Of a stretch of 64,000 nt of DNA, positions 23,393 through 32,374 are shown piece after piece. The translations under genes and the position numbers were made by a program. The notes below the pieces were generated by a model. That model had not been told where the DNA came from and ran no database searches. It worked only from the letters and a program-made list of their open reading frames with translations. The stretch comes from JBEKTY01 sp049515555 (GTDB lineage Bacteria > Planctomycetota > Planctomycetia > Pirellulales > Thermoguttaceae): NCBI GenBank assembly GCA_049515555.1, contig JBEKTY010000011.1:1-64000 (forward strand), given 5' to 3'. Numbering within the stretch: the stretch's first letter is position 1; the number at the start of each line of letters is the position of its first letter.

Positions 23393-23717
23393 AGATCATT
23401 CTTGCCGAGTCCAAGATGCTCTGCCGTCGGACCCAGTTACCGCTCTTTTCGATCGTGGCGCGTTCCACCATGTCCACCGGACGGCCCAGCAAGACGGCCA
23501 ACTCCTGCTCTGCCTGCACCATGTCCCAAAGGCTCCACGGAACGTCGGGCTCGAAAGTAACCAGCACGTCCACGTCGCTATCCGGGCGGAAGTCGTCGCG
23601 GAGCACCGATCCGAACAACGCCATCTCCACCACTTTCCATTTCCGGCAGAAAGCGTCGATCGCGGTGGCGGGCAGCCCAATCTTGGCGTCGATCATGAGG
23701 TTCCCCGGCTCGGTCAA
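23382..23717 (-). CDS. mntA: MntA-like nucleotidyltransferase antitoxin
   Basis: A 111-residue minimal nucleotidyltransferase. The signature GS-x10-D-x-D is exact: Gly36, Ser37, Asp48 and Asp50 in FGSVLRDDFRPDSDVDVLV. It is the first gene of the two-gene HepT-MntA operon and should neutralise HepT by adenylylation. An internal ATG (residue 8, at 23696) is an alternative start. The pair sits between the PQQ array and ftsH. Confidence 0.9.
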   Translation of the reverse strand: MTEPGNLMIDAKIGLPATAIDAFCRKWKVVEMALFGSVLRDDFRPDSDVDVLVTFEPDVPWSLWDMVQAEQELAVLLGRPVDMVERATIEKSGNWVRRQSILDSARMIYAR

Positions 23718-23871
23718 TGGCTGGCTCCTTGAAAATGACGATTATTCTGACTCCAGAATAGCCGCTGGAGGCCCCGTTGTCACCACATGTTGCAGCGGCA
23801 TCGGGAAAGACCAGCGCTCACGGATCGTGGACTCACGGATCATGGCCCTCGAAAAGCGGCCGGCCATAACG

Positions 23872-23877
23872 TACAAT
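23872..23877 (+). promoter_or_regulatory. -10-like TACAAT of ftsH
   Basis: CGTACAATTCC places TACAAT at 23872-23877, about 95 bases before the ftsH ATG. It matches the box seen before 9470 and 16809. Confidence 0.45.
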
Positions 23878-23970
23878 TCCCCAGATACTTGCCGCGGCGC
23901 CGTTTCCGCTGGCCCGTGGGGCGGCCTGCTAGGATGACAGGGCCGCGCAATCCCCCCTAACGACGTATTC

Positions 23971-26046
23971 ATGACGCAATCACCGCAAGAACCCGACCCC
24001 CCAGCCAAGCCAGACCCCGATGGAAAACCAGGTCCCCGCGACAAAGCGGGTCCCGGCGGCAAGGCCGGCCCTGGCGGAAAGGGCCCCGGCGACAAGGCAG
24101 GCCCCGACGACAAGGTGGGCCCCGACGGCAGGCCACTGCCGCCGTCCCGCCGAAAGTCGTCCACCACGGCGGTCATTCTGATCCTGGCGGTGGTCGTGGT
24201 CTTCCTGGTTTACAACTACAATGCCGAGCGGCAGTCGGCGATTTCCTATGGCGAATTTCGCCGCCAGCTTGCCGACGGGCACGTGGCGAAGGTCCAAATC
24301 CAGGCCGACAAGGTGTATGGCGAGTTCAGCGAGCCCCCGCCGGAGGCCAGCGGAAAGACCAACGCCCAGGGCCAGCCGCTGAAGCTGGAAAAGAAGTTCA
24401 GCACCACCATCTCCCCCCTGGTCCGCCGCGAGCTGGACGACGTGCTGCTGAAAAAACTGGGCGACAAGTATTCCGCGGCCGAGCCGTCCGACAACACGCT
24501 GATGCTGATGGCGGCCTACGTGCTGCCGACGCTGGTCCTGGTGGCCATCGTGTGGTTCATGTTCCGGCGCACTCGGGACTCGCTGTTCGGCGGCGGGTTT
24601 CTGGGCGGATTCAGCAAGAGCCCCGCCAGGCGGTACCAGGAGGGCGACCGGCGGGTGACGTTCGACGACGTGGCCGGCCTGGAGAACGTCAAGCAGGAAT
24701 TGGAGGAGATCGTCGAGTTCCTCAAGAATCCCAAGAAGTTCCAGCGGCTGGGGGGCCGCGTGCCCAAGGGCATCCTGCTGGTGGGCCCGCCGGGCACCGG
24801 CAAGACCCTGCTCGGCCGGGCGGTGGCGGGCGAGGCCGGCGTGCCCTTCTACTCGATCAACGGCTCGGAGTTCATCCAGATGTTCGTGGGCGTGGGGGCC
24901 AGCCGCGTCCGCGACATGTTCACCACGGCCAAAGAGACCGCCCCTTGCATCCTGTTCATCGACGAGATCGACGCCGTGGGCCGGCATCGCGGCGCCGGGC
25001 TGGGCGGCGGCCACGACGAGCGCGAACAGACGCTCAACCAGATCCTCAGCGAGATGGACGGCTTCACGCAGACCGAGACGGTGATCGTCATGGCGGCCAC
25101 CAACCGGCCCGACGTGCTCGATCCGGCCCTGCTGCGGCCCGGCCGCTTCGACCGGCACATCACCGTCGATCGGCCCACCCACAAAGGCCGCGTGGCCATC
25201 TTCCACGTCCATACCCGCGAAATCCCCCTGGCCCCCGACGTGGACCTGGAGCGGCTGGCGGCGGGCTCGGTGGGCCTGACCGGCGCCGATATCCGCAACC
25301 TGGTCAACGAGGCCGCCCTGTGGGCCAGCCGCCACGACAAGGACGCCGTCTACATGGCCGACTTCGACTACGCCCGCGACAAGGTCCTCATGGGCGTCAA
25401 ACGCGAGGAGATCCTCACCGATCGGGAGAAGTTGATGTGCGCCTACCACGAGTCGGGCCACACCCTGCTGGCCTGGCTCGTGCCCACCGCCGACCATCTG
25501 CACAAAGTATCGATCATTCCCCGCGGGCGGTCGCTGGGTGTCACGCAACTGCTGCCCGACGAGGATCGCGTCAACATCGGCGAAGGGGAGCTGCAAACCC
25601 ACCTGCTGATCGCCATGGGCGGCCGGGCGGCCGAGAAACTGGTGTTCAACGAGCTCAGCGCCGGGGCGGAGAACGATCTGAAGAAGGCCACGCAAATCGC
25701 CCGACGCATGGTGACCCACTGGGGCATGAGCGAGCGGCTGGGCCCGGTGGCCTTCCGCGACAGCGAGGATCACCCCTTCCTCGGCCGCGAGATCGCCGAG
25801 CCCCGGCAATTCAGCGAGCACACGGCGCAACTGATCGACGAGGAGGTCTCGCGGATCCTCCGCACGGCGTCGGAGCGGGCCTACGACACCCTGGCCCAGG
25901 ACCGCGAAAAACTCGACCTGCTGGCCAAGACCCTGACCGCCGAGGAGACCCTGGACGACACGGCGATCGAGAAGCTCATCGGCCCGCCCGCCTGGCGGTC
26001 GGCCAAGGCCGGCAGCGGCCAGCCGCCCGCGGCCGACGGCCACTGA
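23971..26046 (+). CDS. ftsH: ATP-dependent zinc metalloprotease FtsH
   Basis: A 691-residue membrane-bound AAA+ protease that degrades misfolded or regulatory membrane and cytosolic proteins. Two membrane helices (about 66-83 and 172-192) enclose a periplasmic domain. The AAA module has Walker A GPPGTGKT (from residue 272), Walker B ILFIDEIDAVG and the SRH segment DPALLRPGRFDRHI. The protease site is HESGH (493-497), and the third zinc ligand region is GAENDLKKAT. The unusual part is the first 55 residues: a cytoplasmic, Gly/Pro/Asp/Lys-rich, collagen-like tail (DGKPGPRDKAGPGGKAGPGG) not present in standard FtsH. Such tails do vary among planctomycete paralogues. Confidence 0.95.
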   Translation: MTQSPQEPDPPAKPDPDGKPGPRDKAGPGGKAGPGGKGPGDKAGPDDKVGPDGRPLPPSRRKSSTTAVILILAVVVVFLVYNYNAERQSAISYGEFRRQLADGHVAKVQIQADKVYGEFSEPPPEASGKTNAQGQPLKLEKKFSTTISPLVRRELDDVLLKKLGDKYSAAEPSDNTLMLMAAYVLPTLVLVAIVWFMFRRTRDSLFGGGFLGGFSKSPARRYQEGDRRVTFDDVAGLENVKQELEEIVEFLKNPKKFQRLGGRVPKGILLVGPPGTGKTLLGRAVAGEAGVPFYSINGSEFIQMFVGVGASRVRDMFTTAKETAPCILFIDEIDAVGRHRGAGLGGGHDEREQTLNQILSEMDGFTQTETVIVMAATNRPDVLDPALLRPGRFDRHITVDRPTHKGRVAIFHVHTREIPLAPDVDLERLAAGSVGLTGADIRNLVNEAALWASRHDKDAVYMADFDYARDKVLMGVKREEILTDREKLMCAYHESGHTLLAWLVPTADHLHKVSIIPRGRSLGVTQLLPDEDRVNIGEGELQTHLLIAMGGRAAEKLVFNELSAGAENDLKKATQIARRMVTHWGMSERLGPVAFRDSEDHPFLGREIAEPRQFSEHTAQLIDEEVSRILRTASERAYDTLAQDREKLDLLAKTLTAEETLDDTAIEKLIGPPAWRSAKAGSGQPPAADGH

Positions 26047-26075
26047 TGCCGGCGGCCGGCCTGGCACTCGGTCCA

Positions 26076-26228
26076 AACTCTCCCAAAGGGAGAGCAATCC
26101 TCCGGTCCCCTCTCCCTCCGGGAGAGGGTTAGGGTGAGGGGAAATTAGTGCAGATACCGCCGCTCCAACTTTCACGATCAACGAAGCTTCCCCTCACCCC
26201 GGCCCTCTCCCGGAGGGAGAGGGGGACC
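26076..26228. repeat. two CTCTCC-GGAGAG hairpin units downstream of ftsH
   Basis: CCCTCTCCCTCCGGGAGAGG (26106-26128, with the usual GTTAGGGTGAGGGG tail) and its inverted counterpart (26190-26225) lie between the convergent ends of ftsH and the LRR gene and could serve as a bidirectional terminator. Confidence 0.8.
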
Positions 26229-26268
26229 ACTTGGCTTTTCTGCGCTCGCCCACCCTACCGCTCACACT

Positions 26269-27747
26269 TCAGCCCGCGATGATCTTGCAGCCCGGCAGGG
26301 CCGCGCGGAGCCGCTTCAGGCCCTGCTCGTCGATCTTGGTGTTCTCCAGGTCCAGGCTCTTCAGCTTCTTGAGTTTCGCCAGGTGCTCGACCGAGGCGTT
26401 GCTGACGGGGTCGAGCTTGAGCGACAGGGTTTCCAGGCTGGCCAGTCCGGCCAGCTCGGCGACGCCGGCGTCGGTGATGCCGTCGTCTTCGAGGTTGAGC
26501 GTAGCGAGCTTGCCCAGCCCGGCGAGGTTCCGGAGGCCGGCGTCGGTGACGTGGGTGTGCCACAGGTCCAGCATCTCCAATTGCGGAAAGGCCTTCAGGT
26601 TCTCCAGGGCGGCGTCGTTGAGCTCGGTTTCGCTGAGCTCCAGGCGTTTCAGCCCGCTGAGCTTCACTAGTGCGGCCAGTCCCGCGCCGCTGATCGGAAT
26701 CCCGCGGAGGTCCAGCCGCTTGAGCCTCGTCATGCCCGCCAAATTGGCCAGGCCGGCGTCGGTCAGGTTGGTGCAGCGGAGCAGGTCCAGGTCTTCCATG
26801 TCCTTGTCTTTCAAGGCCGCCAGGCCGGCGTCGGTAATTACACTCTCCTCGAGGGCCAGGATGGTCAGCTTCTTGAGCCCCGCCAGGGCCTTGAGGCCGG
26901 CGTCGGTGACCTCGGGACTGCGGATCTTCAGGTCTTTCAGATTCGCCAGGGCCGAGAGCGACTGCATGCCCGCATCGCCGATGGTCGAGCCGCGGAGGTC
27001 CAGCGCCCGGAGCTGCTGCATGCCCTTGAGCTTCTCGACGCCGGCGTCGGTGATGTGGTTGTAGAGCAGCTTCAGGTTCTGCAGCTTGGTGAGTTGGGCC
27101 ACGTAGGTCATGGCCTCGTCGGTCATCCGCGTCGTGCGGCGGAGGTTCAGGGCCTGGAGATTGACAAGCTTGGCGAGCTGTTTCACCCCGTCGTCGCTCA
27201 GGTCGGTATTCTCCAGCGTGAGTTCCTTGAGCTTGGGGAACTTGGCCAAGGCCGGCACCCCGGCGTCGGTGATTTCCGCCCCGTATAAATCCAGGCGGAG
27301 CACGTCGGCCAGCGCCGTGAGCAGCTCCAGATCGGCGTCGGTGACGGCCTGAGGATTGAGATTGACGAGAATCACTTTCTTATCGGCGTCGAGGTCGGCC
27401 TTTCCGCCCAATTCCTTGATCTTTTTCAGCGCCGCCGCGACCTTTTCGGGATCGGCCGACGGCTGGGCTGCGGCCGCAGGCTTCGGCTCGGCCTTCGGCG
27501 CGGGCTGCGGCTCGCTCTTCGCCTCGGTGGCCGGCGGCTGGGCCGTAGCTTCCGTCTTCGGTTCCGTTTTCGGTTCGGGCTTTGGCTCGGGCTTCGGCTC
27601 AGGCTTTGGCTCGGGCTTTGGTTCGGTCTTTGGCTCGGCCGTCGGCGACTGGCGCGGAGGCTTAGTCGGAAGCATGGGCGGGGCCGGCTCGCACCCGGCC
27701 AGACAAACGAAACACCACAACCCCAAGGACAGCAGCCAGAACTTCAT
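26269..27747 (-). CDS. leucine-rich-repeat lipoprotein
   Basis: A 492-residue surface or periplasmic lipoprotein. Residues 1-18 are a signal peptide ending in lipobox LAGC. They are followed by a long Pro/Glu/Lys linker (about 30-85) made of repeated PEPK and TEPK units, then from about 130 to the end roughly a dozen leucine-rich repeats of the 24-25-residue type, with the recurring phrase (I/V)TDAGL. This LRR type is abundant in planctomycetes and is presumed to mediate protein-protein contact. The ATG at 27747 is chosen because it starts the signal peptide; the longer frame to 27825 does not. It is divergent from the Gfo/Idh gene, so 27748-28035 should hold both promoters. Confidence 0.85.
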   Translation of the reverse strand: MKFWLLSLGLWCFVCLAGCEPAPPMLPTKPPRQSPTAEPKTEPKPEPKPEPKPEPKPEPKTEPKTEATAQPPATEAKSEPQPAPKAEPKPAAAAQPSADPEKVAAALKKIKELGGKADLDADKKVILVNLNPQAVTDADLELLTALADVLRLDLYGAEITDAGVPALAKFPKLKELTLENTDLSDDGVKQLAKLVNLQALNLRRTTRMTDEAMTYVAQLTKLQNLKLLYNHITDAGVEKLKGMQQLRALDLRGSTIGDAGMQSLSALANLKDLKIRSPEVTDAGLKALAGLKKLTILALEESVITDAGLAALKDKDMEDLDLLRCTNLTDAGLANLAGMTRLKRLDLRGIPISGAGLAALVKLSGLKRLELSETELNDAALENLKAFPQLEMLDLWHTHVTDAGLRNLAGLGKLATLNLEDDGITDAGVAELAGLASLETLSLKLDPVSNASVEHLAKLKKLKSLDLENTKIDEQGLKRLRAALPGCKIIAG

Positions 27748-28035
27748 GTCTTGCAAACTCCTCGAAGAAAAAAACAGGTTTCGCCTGCTGGAAACCGATA
27801 AGTGTAGCGAAGTGCGTCCGGGCATGCAAACCAGGCCACGCCAGCGATGCGCGCCAGGCCCCCCGCTTGGACGGTAACGCTCTCTTCTCGCCAGTTTCTT
27901 TTCGCAAAGCTTGCAAGCCGAGTGGTCGGGCGTTATCCTGTAGCTTCCGATACCGCTCGGAATTCCCGCCTGACTATCCTCACCATACCCTCAAGATTCG
28001 CAACATCTTCCACAAACCACAAGGAGTGCGCTGTC

Positions 28036-29352
28036 ATGCCGAATCGTCGTGAATTCCTTCAGACCACCGCCGCCACCGGAATAGGCTTTTGGGTCGCCGG
28101 CGGAGTGCAAGCCAAAGAGAGCAAGTCGCCCAACGAGCAGATCGCCATGGCCAGCGTGGGCATCGACGGCAAGGGGGCGAGCGACTCGACCGACGCCGCC
28201 CGGTTCGGCTGGATGGTGGCCATCTGCGACGTGGACGACAACAAGCTCGCGGGCGCGGCCCGCCGCCAGGGCTTCGGCGGCGCCAAGAAGTTCAACGATT
28301 TCCGCGAAATGCTGGACAAGATGGGCAAGAGCATCGATGCGGTCACGGTCAGCACGCCCGATCATTGTCATGCCGTGGCCGCCGCCACGGCCATGAAGAT
28401 GAAGAAACACTGCTTCGTGCAGAAGCCGATGACGCACTCGATCCACGAGGCCCGCGTCCTGGGCGAGCTGGCCAAGGAGCATGGCGTAGCCACCCAGATG
28501 GGCAACCAGGGCACGGCCAGCAGTGCGCTGCGCGAGGCGGCCGCCGTGGTCAAGGCCGGCGCGCTGGGCGCGGTCAAGGAGGCCCACATCTGGACCAATC
28601 GGCCCATCTGGCCCCAAGGCGGCGACCGCCCCAAACCCCAGGACCCGCCCAAGAATCTGCACTGGGACCTGTGGCTGGGCCCGGCGCCCAAGCGGCCCTA
28701 CGGCCCGGGTTATCATCCCTTCTCGTGGCGCGGCTGGTGGGACTTCGGCACCGGGGCCCTGGGCGACATGGCCTGCCACACCTTCAACATGCCCTTTGCG
28801 GCCCTGAACCTCCGCGACCCCGTCTCGGTGCAGGCCGAGACCTCCGGCCACAACAAGGACAGCTATCCCAAGTGGTCGGTCATCACCTTCGAGTTCCCCG
28901 CCCTGGGCGACCGGGCGGCGGTGAAGGTCATGTGGTACGACGGCGGCAAGCGCCCGGCCAAGGAGCTGTTCGAGGGCATCGATCCCCGCCGGGCCGGAAC
29001 CGGCGCGATACTGATTGGCGAAAAGGGCAAGCTCTTCGCCGCAGGCGACTACTGCGACGGTATCGATCTGATCGGCAACGTGAGCAAGCCCAAGGTCGAG
29101 TACACCCGCTCGCCCGGCCACTTCGAGGAATGGATCCAGGCCATCAAGGGCGGCCCGGCGGCCATGTCCAACTTCACCGACTACGCCGGCCCCTTGACCG
29201 AAACCATCCTTCTGGGCAACCTGGCCGTGCACGCCGCGGCCGCGGGTCACGGCGACAAGGTGGAGTGGGACGCCCGCAACCTGAAGGTCAAGAACCTCCC
29301 CGGCCTGGAAGAAATCGTGCAGCCCCCGTACCGCGAGGGCTATTCGCTGTAA
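28036..29352 (+). CDS. Tat-exported Gfo/Idh/MocA-family oxidoreductase
   Basis: A 438-residue NAD(P)-dependent sugar-type oxidoreductase. The N terminus MPNRREFLQTTAATGIGFWV is a twin-arginine signal. The Rossmann domain follows (VAICDVDDNKLAGAARRQGF), with DAVTVSTPDHCHAVAAATAM and the family motif KHCFVQKPMTHSIHEARVL, in which the catalytic-site lysine sits in QKP in place of the usual EKP. The C-terminal half (NRPIWPQGGDRPKPQDPPKN, WHxDLWLGPAP-like segment) is the version common in planctomycete exported members. The substrate is unknown, probably a sugar or inositol derivative. The ribosome site AAGGAG lies at 28021-28026. Confidence 0.9.
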   Translation: MPNRREFLQTTAATGIGFWVAGGVQAKESKSPNEQIAMASVGIDGKGASDSTDAARFGWMVAICDVDDNKLAGAARRQGFGGAKKFNDFREMLDKMGKSIDAVTVSTPDHCHAVAAATAMKMKKHCFVQKPMTHSIHEARVLGELAKEHGVATQMGNQGTASSALREAAAVVKAGALGAVKEAHIWTNRPIWPQGGDRPKPQDPPKNLHWDLWLGPAPKRPYGPGYHPFSWRGWWDFGTGALGDMACHTFNMPFAALNLRDPVSVQAETSGHNKDSYPKWSVITFEFPALGDRAAVKVMWYDGGKRPAKELFEGIDPRRAGTGAILIGEKGKLFAAGDYCDGIDLIGNVSKPKVEYTRSPGHFEEWIQAIKGGPAAMSNFTDYAGPLTETILLGNLAVHAAAAGHGDKVEWDARNLKVKNLPGLEEIVQPPYREGYSL

Positions 29353-29402
29353 GGCTTTTGTCCGGTCCCCGAACGTGAGACCGGAATGTCAGCCATTAGA
29401 AG

Positions 29403-29444
29403 CCGGTGGTGGTCTCATCGCGAGCGGGGCCGCCACCGGTTTTT
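29403..29444 (+). terminator. likely rho-independent terminator after the Gfo/Idh gene
   Basis: CCGGTGG (29403-29409) pairs with CCACCGG (29433-29439), followed by five T residues. Beyond it to 29651 there is no gene, only GC-rich sequence. Confidence 0.6.
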
Positions 29445-29651
29445 ATGCGCGAAAGGCGAACCGACCCCGACGGGGGCTTGCAGGACCCCGCGCTCGCGGC
29501 TATGCTTCCGGCGTGCGTCGGCCTCGCGGGTACTTGCGACGGCTGGTGGTGAGAGCGCCCCGGCGCCGCGGGCGGCGCAGCCCGCGAGTGGCTGACTGCG
29601 ATTCAATCCCGAAGCCCTCAAACCCCTTACACAGCGTGAGAGCGACAGACC

Positions 29652-30122
29652 ATGGAATACGACGAGAGCCAGATAGAAAAGGACTTTGCTGAACGGACCT
29701 GGCGCAACCTTCAATACATCCGTGGCGCGCCGCAGGAACAGAAGGAACAGCGCCTGGCCAATGAGTTCACGCAGATGATCAATTCAATGCTGGGGCTGCT
29801 TGTATTCCTCAAGGAGCGTTTTTTCCGCTCGATCCCCGAGACCCGACTCTGCGACCTCGAGGCCGAAGGCTTGCCGAAGATCAAAGTGATGCCGGAATCA
29901 TCTGAAACAGTGGATACGTTTCGCGAGTTGGTGCGGCATCTTCGAAATGCTGTTGCGCATTTTAACGTGGAGTTCCTCGTGGAGGCACATCAACTTTGGG
30001 GAGTCCGTGTCAAGAATCAGGCAAAGACCTGGATCGCTGAGCTGTCGTCGCAGCAGTTGGAAAAAATCACGGAACTCCTTTTTAGGCAGTTGTTCGGCAC
30101 GGAACCACCGGCCTGCCCTTGA
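29652..30122 (+). CDS. HEPN-type protein A of the 29.6-32.4 kb islet
   Basis: A 156-residue all-helical protein with no signal peptide. The segment LINSMLGLLVFLKERFF-like (here MINSMLGLLVFLKERFFRSI), the IPETRLCDLEAEGLPKI phrase and RHLRNAVAHFNVEFL recall the HEPN family named after plasmid protein pEK499_p136. R-N-A-V-A-H fits the HEPN RNase motif R-x4-H. This suggests an RNA-cutting or RNA-binding effector, as in many toxin and defence modules. The following gene starts 75 bases on in the same direction, and a second HEPN-like gene lies at 31601. Family assignment is by memory of the motif and needs a profile search. Confidence 0.6.
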   Translation: MEYDESQIEKDFAERTWRNLQYIRGAPQEQKEQRLANEFTQMINSMLGLLVFLKERFFRSIPETRLCDLEAEGLPKIKVMPESSETVDTFRELVRHLRNAVAHFNVEFLVEAHQLWGVRVKNQAKTWIAELSSQQLEKITELLFRQLFGTEPPACP

Positions 30123-30197
30123 GCGTAGCCGGACAGGCGTCGCCGGTCGGCGCTGGGGGGTTGACGGCCCGCCTTATCGGTGTCAGAATAAGCGGCG

Positions 30198-31604
30198 ATG
30201 GAGGGGCCTATGGCGGGTGACAGGATCCGTTTCTCTTGCTCCGGCTGCCAGCAACAGTTGACGGCAGAGGCTAGTCAAGCCGGCAAGCGGGTGTCCTGCC
30301 CGAAGTGCTGCCGAACTCTGGTGGTGCCGCCTCCGGCTCTTGGGCGCGCAGCGCCTCCGATGCACGCCGCCCCAGCGGTTCCAATACCTCCGCCTCTCCC
30401 TACGCCAGCGGTAGAGCCGATTATCCTGGACGAGCCTATTGTGGTTCCCGATGCACCACTGCCGGAAGCCCAGGTAGCCGCGAGTCCGCCGGAGGCACCG
30501 CCAATCGACGCGGAACAGGCGGGCTCCGATGGCGACGCACTCGCATTCCTTACCACGGAACCGCAAGCCGCAAGCGACGCAAGGTTGCGAAGCGCGGGGA
30601 TTCCGCATGACCGCGGGCAGGACGTTTCAACTAGCGGGTGGCTTGAGGGCGTGCTGAGCTTTGGTAAGGGTGTGCTGTACGTTGTCATAGCCTTTCTGGC
30701 TTCGGTTCTGGTTTCGGCGGTGTTCCATCTTCACTGCGGTATTGAGTTGTTCGTCGTCGCGGTTATTGTTCTCTTGGTATGGCGATATGGTGGAAAGCGT
30801 TGGCTCGCCGTACAACAGAGCACCGAGAACTATGCGGCCCGAATTACGGGCTGGGGCATGAAACAATGGGGAGTAGGTGTTCTGATTCTTGGGCTAGTTG
30901 GTCTGCTCCTATCATCGTGTATGGATACGTCGGTCGAAACTGGGTACGGAGATCGTGTCCACAACATTGGACTCATACAGGAAAAGCAGACCTACTTGAT
31001 ATTGTGCGCAGTGGTTGCCGTAGTCGGTGTCTTGCTTGTGGGGTTCGACGTGCTTGCGGCAAAAGGGGAACGCGAACCGCCGCCCATCGACGAAGCGTCA
31101 GACACGCAAAGCAAAGCCGCGTTTTCCTTTCCTAGTGAACCAAGGGCCAAGGTCAAGGTTCCGCCCCCCGGAACCAAGCCGCGGACGGTAACTCTCACTA
31201 GAACCCAACTCATTCTTCTTATTCTCGGGGTGGCCCTTGGAGCCCCCATTGTCCTTTGGACTGGCCCTTTGTTCCTTGGAGGTACGGTCCACAACAATGC
31301 AAGATGTTCTGTTTGTGGATATGAGTTTCGCATCAGCGAAATGTATCGCAACAACGTTAGCGGTAAGATCGTTGAAGAGAGGTGTCCCCGCTGTAGAGAG
31401 AACTGGTGCCCGTATTTGCTATATAGCGCATACGACGAGGAACATAACGAGCGGAGACAAGGAATCAGGGAAACCAAGATAGAGGAGCGCCCGAGAGTCG
31501 AAACCGACCGAAACATTTTTGAGCACCCGGAGCTTATCCGCCGTGATGTAAGTCCTGAGACTCAAGAAGACGTTCCTACGGGCGGAAGACAGATAGACAG
31601 GTGA
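30198..31604 (+). CDS. zinc-ribbon membrane protein, unknown function
   Basis: A 468-residue protein. It opens with a zinc ribbon (CSGCQQQLTAEASQAGKRVS, then CPKC; residues 14-37), followed by a Pro-rich linker (40-150). At least four membrane helices follow, near 156-175 (VLYVVIAFLASVLVSAVF), 178-195 (GIELFVVAVIVLLVW), 222-240 (WGVGVLILGLVGLLLSSC), 265-285 and 337-357 (ILLILGVALGAPIVLW). A second cysteine cluster lies near 370-400 (CSVCGYEF then CPRC), and the tail is charged. An in-frame ATG five codons later is an alternative start. Its stop overlaps the GTG of the next gene by four bases, so the two are translationally coupled. Base composition is lower in GC than the flanks. No family recognised beyond the zinc ribbon. 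Confidence 0.7.
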   Translation: MEGPMAGDRIRFSCSGCQQQLTAEASQAGKRVSCPKCCRTLVVPPPALGRAAPPMHAAPAVPIPPPLPTPAVEPIILDEPIVVPDAPLPEAQVAASPPEAPPIDAEQAGSDGDALAFLTTEPQAASDARLRSAGIPHDRGQDVSTSGWLEGVLSFGKGVLYVVIAFLASVLVSAVFHLHCGIELFVVAVIVLLVWRYGGKRWLAVQQSTENYAARITGWGMKQWGVGVLILGLVGLLLSSCMDTSVETGYGDRVHNIGLIQEKQTYLILCAVVAVVGVLLVGFDVLAAKGEREPPPIDEASDTQSKAAFSFPSEPRAKVKVPPPGTKPRTVTLTRTQLILLILGVALGAPIVLWTGPLFLGGTVHNNARCSVCGYEFRISEMYRNNVSGKIVEERCPRCRENWCPYLLYSAYDEEHNERRQGIRETKIEERPRVETDRNIFEHPELIRRDVSPETQEDVPTGGRQIDR

Positions 31605-32374
31605 TATTGACCCAGTTGGATCGGTCTTCTAGACGTGACGCATGGCGAGAGTGGTATCGAAGGGGGGGCGGCTTACAACAGAGTTTCCCGATAACCGAGG
31701 ATGCGATGTCCTGCTACAGCCAAATCGTTGTTGATCTTCCGCTGCGGTGTCAGAAACTCCTTGGCACCCTCTTGGGCGAAGCAGAAACGATAGGCTGTGA
31801 AGTTACGTTCCTGCTTTCTTTGGCGGAAACTAGCATTGTGATTCCCTACGAGCGGCTCAAGGAGCCACGCCGGGCCGATCCGATGAAGTGTCCCCATTGT
31901 CACAAGGAGTTGGGACTTTGCCCCAAATGCAGGAAGGAGTTGACGTTCCGTCCCCAATCGCACCCATCCGGGGACCGAGAAAGACTTCCGGAGGCCAGCA
32001 AGGAAATGGATAGTCTTAAGAATGCGCTCTTCATCGGATCGGTGCTTTGGCCTCGCAAAGATGCCGGTTCATGGCGTTGTGCAACCGTGAAAACTCCCGA
32101 TGATCTGGACCACGTCGAGGAAAAGGAACTTACCGGTGATAAGAGGGCCTGGACGGTGCTCAAGACCATCCGACACGCCCTCGCGCACGCTAACATCTTC
32201 ACACGCGGGGACCGCGCGATCGAGAAGATTGTCTTTTTGTCGAGCCGGGGCGTTCGAGAATGGGAGTGCCTTTCTGTTACGCCGGAAGACTTCAAGACGT
32301 TTCTCTGCAATTGGCTGAACTTCGTTACGAACGTCAGGATTCCAGGGGGCCTCACGCCAGACGACGGAGATTAG
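31601..32374 (+). CDS. HEPN-type protein B with zinc-knuckle insertion
   Basis: A 257-residue cytoplasmic protein starting at a GTG that overlaps the previous stop (GTGA). CYSQIVVDLPLRCQKLLGTL and CEVTFLLSLAETSIVIPYERL form a helical N-terminal half. A small zinc-binding insertion follows (CPHCHKELGLCPKC, residues about 101-114). TIRHALAHANIF then carries the HEPN R-x4-H motif. A later ATG at 31706 is possible. It is the last gene of the likely three-gene transcript 29652-32374. The combination of two HEPN proteins around a zinc-ribbon membrane protein is not one I know. Confidence 0.6.
   Translation: MILTQLDRSSRRDAWREWYRRGGGLQQSFPITEDAMSCYSQIVVDLPLRCQKLLGTLLGEAETIGCEVTFLLSLAETSIVIPYERLKEPRRADPMKCPHCHKELGLCPKCRKELTFRPQSHPSGDRERLPEASKEMDSLKNALFIGSVLWPRKDAGSWRCATVKTPDDLDHVEEKELTGDKRAWTVLKTIRHALAHANIFTRGDRAIEKIVFLSSRGVREWECLSVTPEDFKTFLCNWLNFVTNVRIPGGLTPDDGD

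Noticed and set aside
23980..26181. 733-residue minus-strand frame opposite ftsH
   Set aside because: Antisense shadow; ftsH carries all catalytic motifs on the plus strand.
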